Shown here: piece by piece, positions 55,725 through 64,000 of the stretch | How positions within the stretch are numbered: position 1 is the stretch's first letter | Layout: the number at the start of each line of letters is the position of its first letter | Assembly (NCBI RefSeq): GCF_014836405.1 | Contig: NZ_JACSQU010000001.1 | Span: forward strand, 496,001-560,000 | DNA from: Brevundimonas guildfordensis | GTDB taxonomy: Bacteria; Pseudomonadota; Alphaproteobacteria; Caulobacterales; Caulobacteraceae | Length of the DNA stretch: 64,000 nt | Reading direction: 5' to 3' | Program-made: the position numbers and the translations under genes | Notes under the pieces: generated by a model | The model's database searches: none | Told to the model about the DNA's origin: nothing | What the model saw: the letters and a program-made list of their open reading frames with translations, nothing else

Positions 55725-57902
55725 TCAGGCCTTCTCCCAGCCCTTTTCCACGGCCCAGACGGCGAAGGCGTAGTCGTGGGCGATGTCCTTCAGATAGTCG
55801 AAGCGCCCGGAGGAGGCGAAGTGGCCCGCCTCCATATTGATCTTCAGCAGCACCGGCTTGCCGGAGGTCGAGGCGGGACGCAGTTTCGCCACCCACTTTT
55901 CCGGCTCCCAATAGGTGACGCGCGGGTCGGACAGGCCGCCGGTCGCCAACAGCGCCGGGTAGGGCTTGGCCTCGATCTGATCGTAGGGGCTGTAGGACAG
56001 GATGTAGTCATAGGCCGCCGCGTCTTCGAGCGGATTGCCCCATTCGGGCCATTCCGGCGGCGTCAGAGGCAGGCTGGTGTCGCTCATGGTGTTGATGACG
56101 TCGACGAAGGGCACGCCGCCGATGACGCCCACCCACAACTCGGGCCGCATGTTGGTGATCGCGCCCATCAGCAGGCCGCCGGCCGAGCGGCCCTCGGCTA
56201 CGATGTTCCCCGCTGTGGTGTAGTTCTGCGCGATCAGATGATCGGCGGCGGCGATGAAATCGGTGAAGGTATTCATCTTGGTGAAGCGACGCGCCGTCAG
56301 GAACCAGTTCCAGCCCTTGTCCGAGCCGCCGCGGATATGGGCGATGGCGTAGATGAAGCCGCGATCCACTAGCGACAGGCGGTTGGTCGAGAAGCCGGCC
56401 GCCATCGGGATGCCGTAGGAGCCGTAGCCATAGAGGAGCAGCGGCGCCGATCCGTCGACCGGCGTGTCCTTGCGGCGCAGCACCGTCACCGGCACCAATT
56501 CGCCGTCCGAGGCCGGGGCGTTCAGCCGTTCGACCACATAGTCGGCTGGATTGTGGCCCGAGGGAATCTGCTGAACCTTGCGCAGGGTCCGCTCACGCGT
56601 CTTCAGGTCGTAGTCGTAGGTTGAGGTCGGCGTGGACGGCGAGTTGTAGCCGTAGCGCATGATTGTGGTGTCGAACTCCGACGCCCCGCCCAGCGACAGG
56701 GCGTAGGCGGGCTCGTCCACGGCGATTTCATGTTCGGCGCCGCCGCGGTCGCGGATGACGATCTTGGTGTTGGCGTCGGCGCGTTCCTGGCGGCCCAGAT
56801 AGTCCTTCACCAAGGCCACGCCCTCGATGAAGCGGCCCGGCGTGTGGGGGATGAGGTCTTTCCAGTTGGCCTTGGCGGGCGCGCCGGTCGGGGCCTCCAT
56901 CACCTTGAAGTCGACGGCGTCGTCAGCGTTGGTGCGGATCACCCAGCGATCGCCCCAGTGGTCCAGGTCGTACAGGCGGCCGACGTGGCGCGGCTCGACC
57001 AGGGCGGGCGTCGCCGTGGGATCTGAGGCCGGGATGATGCGGCTCTCCGAGGTCTCCTGATTGGCGATATTGATGACCAGGAAGGCGTCGTCGGCGGTGC
57101 GCTCGATGCCCTGGAACATTCCATCGTCCAGTTCCTCATTGACCAAGGCGGTCTCGCCGCCGCGTGCGGGGCGGCGGAAGATCTTGTCGGGGCGGCCGTT
57201 GTCGTCGCGGTTGGTCCAGAAGATCCACTGGCTGTCAGGCGAGAAGGTGAAGTTGGCGCTGGCCGATTCGATCGGGTTGGGCAGCACCTCGCCGGTGGCC
57301 AGATCCCTCACGTAGATCTTGTAGACTTCGGACCCCTGCGCGTCCTCGGCATAGCCGAACAGAGCGTGGTCGGGGCTGTGTTCAGTCGCCGAGACCTCCG
57401 AATAGGCCTTGCCCTCGGCCAGCTTGTTGCAGTCCAGCAGGATGCGCTCGCCGTCCGTCTTGCCACGCGGGCGGCGGCAATACAGCGGGTGTTGATCGCC
57501 GACGTTGTAGCGGACGTAGTACTCCCACGGGCCGTCTGCCGCAGGGACGGAGCTGTCGTCCTCCTTGATGCGGCCCTTCATTTCCTCGAACATCTGGGCC
57601 TGCAGCGGCAGGGTCGAGGCCATCATGGCTTCGCGATAGGCGTTCTCGGCGGTCAGGTGCTCCTTGACGTCGGCCTTGATCAGCGACGGATCGCGCAGCA
57701 CGGCCTGCCAGTTGTCGTCCTTCATCCACTGATAGTCGTCGACGCGCACGCGGCCCAACTGCTCGATGCGGACGGGGACCTTCTTGGCGACGGGCGGGGT
57801 GGGCTTGGACATCGAGGCTCCGGTACTCTGGCGGGCAAGGGCGGGGGAGGCGGCGATCACGCCGACGGCGGCGGTCGAGGCGATCAGTTCGCGGCGGTTC
57901 AT
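55725..57902 (-). CDS. S9-family prolyl oligopeptidase (oligopeptidase B-like), Tat-exported
   Basis: 725 residues with a twin-arginine signal (NRRELIASTAAVGVIAASPA, cleavage near residue 24). A seven-bladed beta propeller (about 75-420) precedes the alpha/beta-hydrolase domain; the nucleophile Ser is in GRSAGG near residue 570, the Asp in GGLSDPRVTYWEPEKW and the His in NMEAGHFASSG. Motif and length match PtrB, which cleaves after Arg or Lys in small peptides. Periplasmic localisation is inferred from the signal. Diverges from a trypsin-like protease 72 bases away. Confidence 0.94.
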   Translation of the reverse strand: MNRRELIASTAAVGVIAASPALARQSTGASMSKPTPPVAKKVPVRIEQLGRVRVDDYQWMKDDNWQAVLRDPSLIKADVKEHLTAENAYREAMMASTLPLQAQMFEEMKGRIKEDDSSVPAADGPWEYYVRYNVGDQHPLYCRRPRGKTDGERILLDCNKLAEGKAYSEVSATEHSPDHALFGYAEDAQGSEVYKIYVRDLATGEVLPNPIESASANFTFSPDSQWIFWTNRDDNGRPDKIFRRPARGGETALVNEELDDGMFQGIERTADDAFLVINIANQETSESRIIPASDPTATPALVEPRHVGRLYDLDHWGDRWVIRTNADDAVDFKVMEAPTGAPAKANWKDLIPHTPGRFIEGVALVKDYLGRQERADANTKIVIRDRGGAEHEIAVDEPAYALSLGGASEFDTTIMRYGYNSPSTPTSTYDYDLKTRERTLRKVQQIPSGHNPADYVVERLNAPASDGELVPVTVLRRKDTPVDGSAPLLLYGYGSYGIPMAAGFSTNRLSLVDRGFIYAIAHIRGGSDKGWNWFLTARRFTKMNTFTDFIAAADHLIAQNYTTAGNIVAEGRSAGGLLMGAITNMRPELWVGVIGGVPFVDVINTMSDTSLPLTPPEWPEWGNPLEDAAAYDYILSYSPYDQIEAKPYPALLATGGLSDPRVTYWEPEKWVAKLRPASTSGKPVLLKINMEAGHFASSGRFDYLKDIAHDYAFAVWAVEKGWEKA

Positions 57903-57974
57903 GGTGTGGGCTTCCCCTCGATTATCATTTGAGCCGGACCTTGTGCGCGGCGACGCTCGGCGTCAAATGGCGTC

Positions 57975-58778
57975 ATGGTCATTCAGGATCTTCCGCCCGA
58001 ACAACCCGCTATCGTCTCCGCCTCGCCGCCCGAATGGGACCTGACGGTCGGGGTCATCAACGCCACCGTGCAACTGGATCAGGCGATAGGCAGCGGACAG
58101 AGGAAGGTCGGTGCGGGCTTCCTGATCTCCGCCCCCAGACCCGACGGCGCCCCACGCGTGGTGCTGGTGACAGCCCGGCACGTGCTGGACGTCATGCCAG
58201 GCAATGAAGCGCGCATTGGCTGGCGCACAGCCGAGGCGGACGGGGCGTGGAAGTTCACGCCCGAAACCTTGAGCATACGCGATGCGGGCGGCGCGCCGTT
58301 GTGGACAGCCCACCCTGAGCGCGATGTGGCGGTGATGGAGATCACGGCGCCGCCCGCCTTTGCTCAGGCGGCGATTCCGCTCGGCTGGCTGGCCGAGGCG
58401 GACGCCTTCGACCGTTGGCGCATGGGCCCAGGCGACGAGCTTCTGGCCCTGGGCTATCCGCATGGGCTGTCGGCCAACCGGGCGGGTTTCCCGATCCTGC
58501 GGCTGGGACGGATCAGTTCATGGCCGTTGACTCCGATCCGGCATTTCCCGACCTTCCTGCTCGATTTCGTGGTGGCGCAGGGTAATTCCGGCGGACCCGT
58601 CTTCTGGACTCCGGCGGCGCGGCGCGTGCCGGGCGCGCCGGTTCCCGACCACCCCTTCATTGCCGGAGTGCTGGTGCAGGAGGTCCAGAGCGGCGGCCAG
58701 GGCATCGACCTGGGCGTTGTGGTCCATGCCGACTATGTGCGCGAGACGATCGCCCTCCTCGATCAGTCGGGGGATTGA
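57975..58778 (+). CDS. Trypsin-like serine protease domain protein
   Basis: 267 residues. The catalytic triad is in place: His69 (VTARHVLD), Asp117 (HPERDVAVME) and Ser205 (AQGNSGGPVF). Oxyanion Gly203 precedes the Ser. No signal peptide or PDZ domain is visible, so cytoplasmic or leaderless location is open. HtrA proteins share the fold but are larger. It converges with, and overlaps by 16 bases, the TonB-C-like gene. A substrate is not known. Confidence 0.88.
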   Translation: MVIQDLPPEQPAIVSASPPEWDLTVGVINATVQLDQAIGSGQRKVGAGFLISAPRPDGAPRVVLVTARHVLDVMPGNEARIGWRTAEADGAWKFTPETLSIRDAGGAPLWTAHPERDVAVMEITAPPAFAQAAIPLGWLAEADAFDRWRMGPGDELLALGYPHGLSANRAGFPILRLGRISSWPLTPIRHFPTFLLDFVVAQGNSGGPVFWTPAARRVPGAPVPDHPFIAGVLVQEVQSGGQGIDLGVVVHADYVRETIALLDQSGD

Positions 58779-59626
58779 GGCGGCGTGAATGGCTTGTCGT
58801 CGCGTAGCCGCCAATGATCGGGTGCTGGAGGTTCTTCAGGGTATTCCACAGAGCAGTCGAAACGTTCGCAGTATGCCGTCCGGATGCGCCAGGTCGACGC
58901 CAGAACGCCTTCGCCTGCTTCGGCATCACGCATCATTTCCTGTATCTCCGGCTCGTCGGAATAATAAGCAAACTCGATAGGCCTTGGCGTTTCGGTCAGG
59001 GCGATCATCCGGGCCATCATGCGGATGTTCAGGGCGTGGGCCTCTCGTGAGGAGATGCCATAACGTTGATAGAGGCTGCGGATGAGGGCTGCCTGTTCGG
59101 GCTCCACTTCCGTTCTGAGCGCCTCGTCCAGCGCTAAGGGAATGACGTCGTCGCTCAACGGCTCATTATGTATCGCGAGAATCTCGTCGGCGGTTCGGGT
59201 CGCCAGTTCGATTTGTTCCGAGGTTGGGGAAGGCCCTGTCCAGCGATCTGTCGGAGGTAGAGGCGGCGGCATGTAAGAGGTAAAAGGCAGCCTTACCGAA
59301 AAGCTCAGGTTCTCAGGCGTATCACCGGGCCAAATGGCTTTGATGCGGCCGCGCTTGACGACCTCGACAGCGTGTTGCTCCAGACCAAGGCCGGACGGGC
59401 GGGCGTTTACGACGCATTCGCGCGCATAGCCGTCGGCATCAGCTACGCACATCACCACCGCTTTTCCTGCCAGGTTAAGGGTCAGCAAAGCTTCAGGAAA
59501 ATCCTCTTCGGTTGGAGCCGGAGGAATAGACCAGGCCACGCGGGGCGTTTCGGGCTGCTGCTCTGCTTTGTCGGGAGACTGAGCAAGAGCAAGGCCGGAC
59601 GCGAGTGCTATAGCAGGCAAGATCAT
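58763..59626 (-). CDS. Secreted protein with a TonB-C-like domain
   Basis: Start at ATG 59626 with a signal peptide (MILPAIALASGLALA); 287 residues. A short domain (about 40-115) has TEEDFPEALLTLNLAGKAVV, VADADGYARECVVNARPSG and VEVVKRGRIKA, which resemble TonB C-terminal folds as found in many small periplasmic Caulobacterales proteins. The C-terminal 150 residues (EEILAIHNE-like, SLYQRYGISSREAHALNIRM) are helical and unrecognised. The protein has no TM anchor, so it is not a canonical TonB. Function unknown. Confidence 0.7.
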   Translation of the reverse strand: MILPAIALASGLALAQSPDKAEQQPETPRVAWSIPPAPTEEDFPEALLTLNLAGKAVVMCVADADGYARECVVNARPSGLGLEQHAVEVVKRGRIKAIWPGDTPENLSFSVRLPFTSYMPPPLPPTDRWTGPSPTSEQIELATRTADEILAIHNEPLSDDVIPLALDEALRTEVEPEQAALIRSLYQRYGISSREAHALNIRMMARMIALTETPRPIEFAYYSDEPEIQEMMRDAEAGEGVLASTWRIRTAYCERFDCSVEYPEEPPAPDHWRLRDDKPFTPPQSPD

Positions 59627-59630
59627 CTTT

Positions 59631-59667
59631 AAAAAAGCCTCCCGCTCCACACGATGCAGGAGGCTTT
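59631..59667 (-). terminator. Rho-independent terminator after the acyl-CoA dehydrogenase gene
   Basis: Stem AAAGCCTCC (59634-59642) / GGAGGCTTT (59659-59667) with a 16-base loop; on the minus strand it ends in TTTTTT. It lies 28 bases after the acyl-CoA dehydrogenase stop and just before the secreted protein start. Confidence 0.85.
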
Positions 59668-59695
59668 GCCGTTTGAACAGTCTTCGACGCTCGGA

Positions 59696-61480
59696 TCAGC
59701 CCGCGAGCGCGTCCACCGTCATCCGTTGCAGCAGCTCCCCGCCCTGACCGACCGCGGCCAGGCGGCTGGAGACGTGGCCTAGGACGTTGGCGGCGTAGAC
59801 CTCGTAGAGGTCCAGCTTGCCCTGCAGCCAGGCGGCGTCGCCGTCATTGGCGTCCAGTTTCGCCTTGGCCGCCAGGGCGCCCTTGGCCAGCATCCAGCCG
59901 CCGACCACATCGCCCATCAGCTTCAGATAGGCGTCGGCGCCGGCCAGAACGTCAGCGGCGCGCGCGGCGTCCGCCTTGGCGTCCAGCAGCCACAGGGTGG
60001 CGTCCTCGACCGCCTCGATGGCGGTGGCGAAGCGCTCGACCGGCTTGCCGCTATAGAGGTGGTCGATCTGGGCCAGGGTCGTTTTCATTTCGGCGATCAG
60101 GGCCTTGGCCGACTCGCCGCCGTCCATCGACAGCTTACGGCCCACCAGATCCATGGCCTGGATGCCGTTGGTGCCTTCGTAGATCGGGGCGATGCGCGCG
60201 TCGCGGTAGTATTGGGCCGCGCCGGTCTCCTCGATGAAGCCCATGCCGCCGTGGACCTGAACGCCCAGGGACGCGACTTCGCAGCCGACGTCCGTGGACC
60301 AGGCCTTGGCGATCGGGGTGAACAGGTCTTCGCGGCCCTTCCACGCCGTACGCTCTTCTTCTGTGGCGGCGTGGCGGGCCAGGTCGGCGGCGACGCCGGT
60401 CGACAGGCAGATGGCGCGGGCGGCGGCGACCTTGGCCTTCATCACCGACAGCATCCGGCGCACGTCGGGGTGGTCGAAGATCGGCGCGTCCTTCTCGCCG
60501 GTCCAGACGCTGCGGCCCTGACGGCGTTCCAGCGCATAGGCCAGGGCGTGTTGATAGGCGCGCTCGGCGATGCCGACGCCCTCGACGCCGACGGCCAGGC
60601 GGGCGGCGTTCATCATGACGAACATATGGGCCAGACCCTGGTTCGGCTGGCCGACCAGCTCGGCGCGGGCGCCCTCATAGCTCATGACGCAGGTGGGCGA
60701 GGCGTGAATGCCCAGCTTGTGCTCGACGCCGACCGGGCGGAAGGCGTTGCGCTCGCCCAGCGAACCGTCGGCGTTCACCGCGAACTTGGGCGTCAGGAAC
60801 AGGCTGATGCCCTTCGGCCCTGCAGGCGCGTCGGGCAGGCGGGCCAGCACCAGATGGACGATGTTGTCCGCCGCATCGTGGTCGCCCCAGGTGATGAAGA
60901 TCTTCTGGCCGGTCAGGGCGTAGGTGCCGTCGCCGTTGGGAACCGCCGTGGCCGTCAGGGCGCCCAGGTCGGACCCGGCATGCGGCTCGGTCAGAACCAT
61001 GGCGCCGGTCCATTCACCCGAGACCAGCTTGGGCAGATAGGTCGCCTTCTGATGCTCGTTGCCGACCTGCTCCAACGCCTCGATGGAGGCCAGCGACAGC
61101 ATGGGGCACAGGCCGAAGGCCATGTTGGCGGCGTGGACGGTCTCATAGGCCGCCAACTCCAGCGCCTTGGGCAGGGCCTGCCCGCCGGCCTCGACCGAGG
61201 CGGTCAGGCTGGTCCAGCCGCCGGCCGCGAACTGCTGATAGGCGTCGGCGAAACCGGGAGCGGCCGTCACGGCGCCGTTGGCGTATTTGGCGCCCGCCAG
61301 GTCGCCGGGGCGGTTCAACGGGGCCAGAACCTCTTCGGAAAACTGACCGGCGGCGTCCAGCACGGCCGAGGCGACATCCGCGTCGTAATCGGGAAAGGCG
61401 CCGGTCGCTGCGACCTGATCGATGCCGGCCACGGCGTCGAGGGCGAATGCGATGTCACGGACGGGGGCGCGGTAGCTCAT
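59696..61480 (-). CDS. Acyl-CoA dehydrogenase, DmdC-like long form
   Basis: 594 residues, longer than the about 380-residue short-chain enzymes. The N-terminal extension (YRAPVRDIAFALDAVAGIDQ) and C-terminal helical extension place it with 3-methylmercaptopropionyl-CoA dehydrogenase-like enzymes. FAD/acyl site motifs VLTEPHAGSDLGALTA and QKIFITWGDHD are present; the catalytic Glu is in PIYEGTNGIQAMDLV. It oxidises an acyl-CoA; DMSP metabolism cannot be claimed since dmdA/B/D are not seen. Complete paralogue of the partial gene at the window start. Confidence 0.94.
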   Translation of the reverse strand: MSYRAPVRDIAFALDAVAGIDQVAATGAFPDYDADVASAVLDAAGQFSEEVLAPLNRPGDLAGAKYANGAVTAAPGFADAYQQFAAGGWTSLTASVEAGGQALPKALELAAYETVHAANMAFGLCPMLSLASIEALEQVGNEHQKATYLPKLVSGEWTGAMVLTEPHAGSDLGALTATAVPNGDGTYALTGQKIFITWGDHDAADNIVHLVLARLPDAPAGPKGISLFLTPKFAVNADGSLGERNAFRPVGVEHKLGIHASPTCVMSYEGARAELVGQPNQGLAHMFVMMNAARLAVGVEGVGIAERAYQHALAYALERRQGRSVWTGEKDAPIFDHPDVRRMLSVMKAKVAAARAICLSTGVAADLARHAATEEERTAWKGREDLFTPIAKAWSTDVGCEVASLGVQVHGGMGFIEETGAAQYYRDARIAPIYEGTNGIQAMDLVGRKLSMDGGESAKALIAEMKTTLAQIDHLYSGKPVERFATAIEAVEDATLWLLDAKADAARAADVLAGADAYLKLMGDVVGGWMLAKGALAAKAKLDANDGDAAWLQGKLDLYEVYAANVLGHVSSRLAAVGQGGELLQRMTVDALAG

Positions 61481-61617
61481 CGGTTATCCTCAGAAAGACG
61501 TAGCGCTTGTGTCGACCTCTGCGCTGTTGGGCGCAAGCCCGCTTGGACTTTGGTCGAGTTTCCGCGCACTCTAGGCCCCTGTTTGAACGGCTGACGCCGC
61601 GTAAGGAAAGAGCGACC

Positions 61618-62556
61618 GTGCCCGCCGACCGACCCGCCAGGGGCGACAGCCCAGAAATCGCCGCCGAGGCGTTGAAGACGGGACGTTTGGTCATCCTGCC
61701 GACCGAGACGGTCTATGGCCTGGCGGCCGACGCTTCGAACCCTCAGGCGGTGGCGCGCATCTTCGAGGCCAAGGGGCGGCCGCGTTTCAATCCCCTGATC
61801 GCCCATGTCGCCAACGCCGTGGACGCCGAAGACATCGCCGTGTTTGACGCCAAGGCGCGGGCTCTGGCCGAGGCCTTCTGGCCGGGACCGCTGACCATCG
61901 TGGCGCCGGTGCGTGATCGCGAGAGGGTGTGCGAGCTGGCGCGGGCGGGGCTGGCCAGCGTGGCGGTGCGGGTGCCGGCTCATCCGCGCGCTCGCGCGGT
62001 CATCGGCGCCTTCGGCGGGCCGATCGTCGCCCCCTCGGCCAACCGCTCAGGGCGGCCCAGCCCAACGACCTTCGCCGACGCCTTGGAGGAGACGGGCCAT
62101 GCCGTGGGCGCCGCTGTCGACGGCGGAGCGTGCGCCGTGGGAGTGGAAAGCACGGTCGTTTCCGTGCTGGACGGCAAGGTCGCGCTTCTGCGCCCCGGCT
62201 CGGTCACTCGCGAAGAGATCCAGGCCGTCGTCGGGTCGCTGGACGAAGGCGGGCAGGGGCATCGCTCGCCGGGCCGCTTGGCCCTGCACTATGCGCCCGA
62301 CGCCCCGGTGCGGATTGAGGCGCAAGGCGTCAGGGACGGCGAAATCCTGTTGGGCTTCGGCCAAGGCGTCGGCGATCCGCGGTGGAGCCTCAGCCCGACC
62401 GGAGACCTGCGCGAGGCGGCGGCCAATCTGTTTCGACTGTTGCGTGAAGCGGACCGGATGCGGCCCGCTGGGATCGCCGTGTCGCCCGTCCCTGCCAAAG
62501 GGCTGGGTGAAGCGATCAACGACCGTCTGCGCCGCGCGGCGGGCTTTGTCGGCTAG
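61618..62556 (+). CDS. L-threonylcarbamoyladenylate synthase (Sua5/YrdC)
   Basis: 312 residues from GTG 61618, with AAGGAAAG upstream; the open frame extends further upstream without family similarity. The YrdC fold (about 15-200) has KTGRLVILPTETVYGLAADA, KGRPRFNPLIAHV and SANRSGRPSPT. A C-terminal Sua5 domain follows (about 220-312). Makes threonylcarbamoyl-AMP for t6A37 in ANN-reading tRNAs. It ends in a CTAG shared with the convergent patatin gene. Confidence 0.95.
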   Translation: MPADRPARGDSPEIAAEALKTGRLVILPTETVYGLAADASNPQAVARIFEAKGRPRFNPLIAHVANAVDAEDIAVFDAKARALAEAFWPGPLTIVAPVRDRERVCELARAGLASVAVRVPAHPRARAVIGAFGGPIVAPSANRSGRPSPTTFADALEETGHAVGAAVDGGACAVGVESTVVSVLDGKVALLRPGSVTREEIQAVVGSLDEGGQGHRSPGRLALHYAPDAPVRIEAQGVRDGEILLGFGQGVGDPRWSLSPTGDLREAAANLFRLLREADRMRPAGIAVSPVPAKGLGEAINDRLRRAAGFVG

Positions 62557-63575
62557 AGAAAGCGCGCCTTCACGTCGACGCTGGACGCCTTGCCGACTTT
62601 GGGCAGGCAGTTCTCAAGCCAGGCTTCGGCCGCTGTCCGGCCGTGCTGTTTCAGCTTGTTCAGATAGCTCCACTCCGTATCGAATTTCGAGTGGAGCGAC
62701 TCGCCGCCGAGCCATTCGTCGGCCTCGATGACGTGGATGCGGATGCCGCGCCGACGATCTTCGCCGGGCTTCAGCTTGCCCTCGGCGATGAGGTCCTGAA
62801 CAAAGGCGACCGCTCTGAGTTCGGCGACCAGCGGGGCGTTGAAAACGATCTCGTTCAGCCGGTCGTTGATGTCGCCCGCCTCGCGCGGCGGCTCGTCGCG
62901 CTGGAACGGGTTGAGCGGCAGAAGCAGAATATCGTCCGGCGTATCGGTGTAGTAGAGCGGCCACAGCGCCGGATTGGCCAGATACCCGCCATCCCAATAC
63001 GGCTCGCCCTCGATCTCGACCGCCTGGAACAATTGCGGCAGGCAGGCCGAGGCCAGAAGCACCTCAGGAGCCATCTCCTCGGATTTGAAGATGCGGGATC
63101 GGCCTGCGCGCACCGCCGTCGTCGAGACGAATATCTGGATGGAGGAGGCGCGCAAAGCCTCGAAGTCCACCGCTGTTTCCAGCACTCGGCGCAGGGGGTT
63201 GAGGTTGAAAGGGTTGAATGAGTAGGGGCTCATCGACAGGGCCAGCGTCTGGCCCGCCTGCCACATCGGCGTGCCCTTCAGCCAGTCGGGGGCCAGCGCC
63301 TTGGACCAGATGGCGCTGTCGCCGAAGACATTACGCCCGCCGGATTGGTTCACCTCGCGCCAGAGGGTGTCGAGCGCCTCGCGACCGCCCTCGGCGCCGT
63401 CGCGTTCCAGCCCGGTGATCAGGGCGGCGGCGTTCATCGCTCCGGCCGAGGCGGCGGTGACGGCGCGTACATCGAGCACATCCGCTTCCAGCAACCGGTC
63501 CAGCACGCCCCATTGAAAGGCGCCGTGGGCTCCGCCGCCCTGCAAGGCCAGACAGACAGGTTTGCGTTTCGACAT
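62553..63575 (-). CDS. Patatin-like phospholipase
   Basis: 340 residues. Oxyanion motif GGGAHG (13-18), nucleophile Ser43 in AASAGAMNAA and catalytic Asp in the DGG of PYWDGGYLANP. The usual GxSxG is AxSxG here, since Gly at -2 from Ser is Ala. It lacks a signal peptide, so it is cytoplasmic. Patatins next to 3-hydroxybutyrate dehydrogenase are often linked to polyhydroxybutyrate granule or lipid turnover. It follows the dehydrogenase on the same strand after 43 bases, so one transcript is plausible. Confidence 0.9.
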   Translation of the reverse strand: MSKRKPVCLALQGGGAHGAFQWGVLDRLLEADVLDVRAVTAASAGAMNAAALITGLERDGAEGGREALDTLWREVNQSGGRNVFGDSAIWSKALAPDWLKGTPMWQAGQTLALSMSPYSFNPFNLNPLRRVLETAVDFEALRASSIQIFVSTTAVRAGRSRIFKSEEMAPEVLLASACLPQLFQAVEIEGEPYWDGGYLANPALWPLYYTDTPDDILLLPLNPFQRDEPPREAGDINDRLNEIVFNAPLVAELRAVAFVQDLIAEGKLKPGEDRRRGIRIHVIEADEWLGGESLHSKFDTEWSYLNKLKQHGRTAAEAWLENCLPKVGKASSVDVKARFL

Positions 63576-63618
63576 CAGCAGCCTCTCCGGCGTGCGGTCC
63601 GTACGTCCGCTGTGAACG

Positions 63619-64000
63619 CTATTGCGCCGTCCAACCGCCGTCGACGGAGAAGTGTGCGCCGTTGGCCGAGGCGCCCAGGTCCGACGCCAGATAGAGGAAG
63701 ATGCCCGCCAGTTCGTCCGTCGTGACGAAACGCTTGGTCGGCTGCGAGCCCAGGATGACGTTCTTCATCACCTCGTCCTCGCTCATGTTGCGGGTGCGGG
63801 CCTGATCCTGGATCTGCTTGGCGACGATGGGGGTCTCGACAAAGCCGGGGCAGATGGCGTTGCAGGTGATGTTCTCCTGCGCCAGTTCCAGCGCCACCGT
63901 CTTGGTGAAGCCGATCACGCCGTGCTTGGCCGCGACATAGGCGGACTTGAACGGGCTCGCGACCAGGCCGTGGGCTGAGGCGACGTTGATGATGCGGCCG
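63619..64000 (-). CDS. 3-Hydroxybutyrate dehydrogenase, C-terminal part (runs off window end)
   Basis: 127 residues of a short-chain dehydrogenase are visible; the N-terminal Rossmann fold lies beyond the window. The visible part starts near RIINVASAHGLVASPF, includes the catalytic Tyr-x3-Lys (SAYVAAKHGV), TCNAICPGFVETPIV and the C-terminal FSVDGGWTAQ. This C-terminus and the long TPIVAKQIQDQARTRNMSED segment are typical of BdhA/HbdH, which oxidises D-3-hydroxybutyrate to acetoacetate with NAD. Confidence 0.9.
   Translation of the reverse strand, partial: GRIINVASAHGLVASPFKSAYVAAKHGVIGFTKTVALELAQENITCNAICPGFVETPIVAKQIQDQARTRNMSEDEVMKNVILGSQPTKRFVTTDELAGIFLYLASDLGASANGAHFSVDGGWTAQ

Noticed and set aside
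55281..57928. Shared CGATTATCAT upstream of the hydrolase and peptidase genes as a common promoter element
   Set aside because: Distances to the two starts differ (41 and 17 bases) and no matching -35 box lies at a workable spacing.
59696..61480. DMSP degradation pathway
   Set aside because: The dehydrogenase is DmdC-like in length and motifs, but no dmdA, dmdB or dmdD gene is seen, so only a general acyl-CoA role is supported.

Overview
The window reads as ordinary chromosome of a GC-rich alphaproteobacterium, most likely Caulobacteraceae and quite possibly Brevundimonas. This is inferred from uniformly high GC, a CobS-type cobaltochelatase subunit, a MutL carrying the endonuclease motif (typical of bacteria without MutH), a tmk-holB-tatD cluster, several TTG/GTG starts and short 4-base gene overlaps. 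About 64 protein genes and two tRNAs (Ser-UGA, Asp-GUC) can be supported. I see no phage, transposon, CRISPR array or integrated element.

Region by region. 1-1743: the N-terminal part of an acyl-CoA dehydrogenase diverges from a GntR/FCD regulator across a short interval with a candidate operator. 1762-10111: the main accessory region, a chaperone-usher pilus locus on the minus strand (two subunits, chaperone, cysteine-free usher, distal adhesin-like subunit), followed by a secreted orphan, a LuxR-type regulator and a further small subunit-like protein. 10421-12623: a probably truncated secreted protein, a DUF4126 membrane protein, tRNA-Ser and a DMT exporter. 12707-16872: rlpA, then tmk-holB-tatD and a metallo-hydrolase. 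17016-25009: a dicarboxylate/amino-acid symporter, a cobalamin riboswitch with btuB, two tiny membrane proteins, heme A synthase, and an ohr-FAD monooxygenase-cobS run. 25141-37120: two J-domain/BolA-type housekeeping genes, a hybrid histidine kinase, an ATP-dependent DNA ligase, an MscS channel, threonine aldolase, an ATM1-type ABC exporter, a response regulator with a coupled partner, accA and xerD. 37189-51825: aroK-aroB, an MliC-like lipoprotein, tadA and an RluB-type pseudouridine synthase with overlapping starts, rsmD, a kelch protein, mutL, a YceI lipoprotein followed by a cytochrome b561-YceI fusion, aroC, a compact DnaJ-like protein, pdxH, a TetR regulator and udk. 51996-64000: a fatty-acyl-CoA ligase, DUF1499, a metallo-beta-lactamase-fold hydrolase, tRNA-Asp, an oligopeptidase B-like peptidase, a trypsin-like protease, a TonB-C-like secreted protein, a complete acyl-CoA dehydrogenase, threonylcarbamoyl-AMP synthase, a patatin-like lipase and the C-terminal part of 3-hydroxybutyrate dehydrogenase.

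Themes. Fatty-acid and polyhydroxybutyrate turnover appear at both ends (two acyl-CoA dehydrogenases, acyl-CoA ligase, patatin, 3-hydroxybutyrate dehydrogenase). Vitamin B12 appears twice (riboswitch-btuB and an orphan cobS). The most distinctive unit is the chaperone-usher locus: four secreted proteins that differ in length and sequence each keep one cysteine pair and a closing hydrophobic strand, and a hairpin sits between the main subunit gene and the assembly genes. Start sites were chosen from signal peptides, ribosome binding sites and overlaps. Function calls rest on recognised motifs, not database searches.
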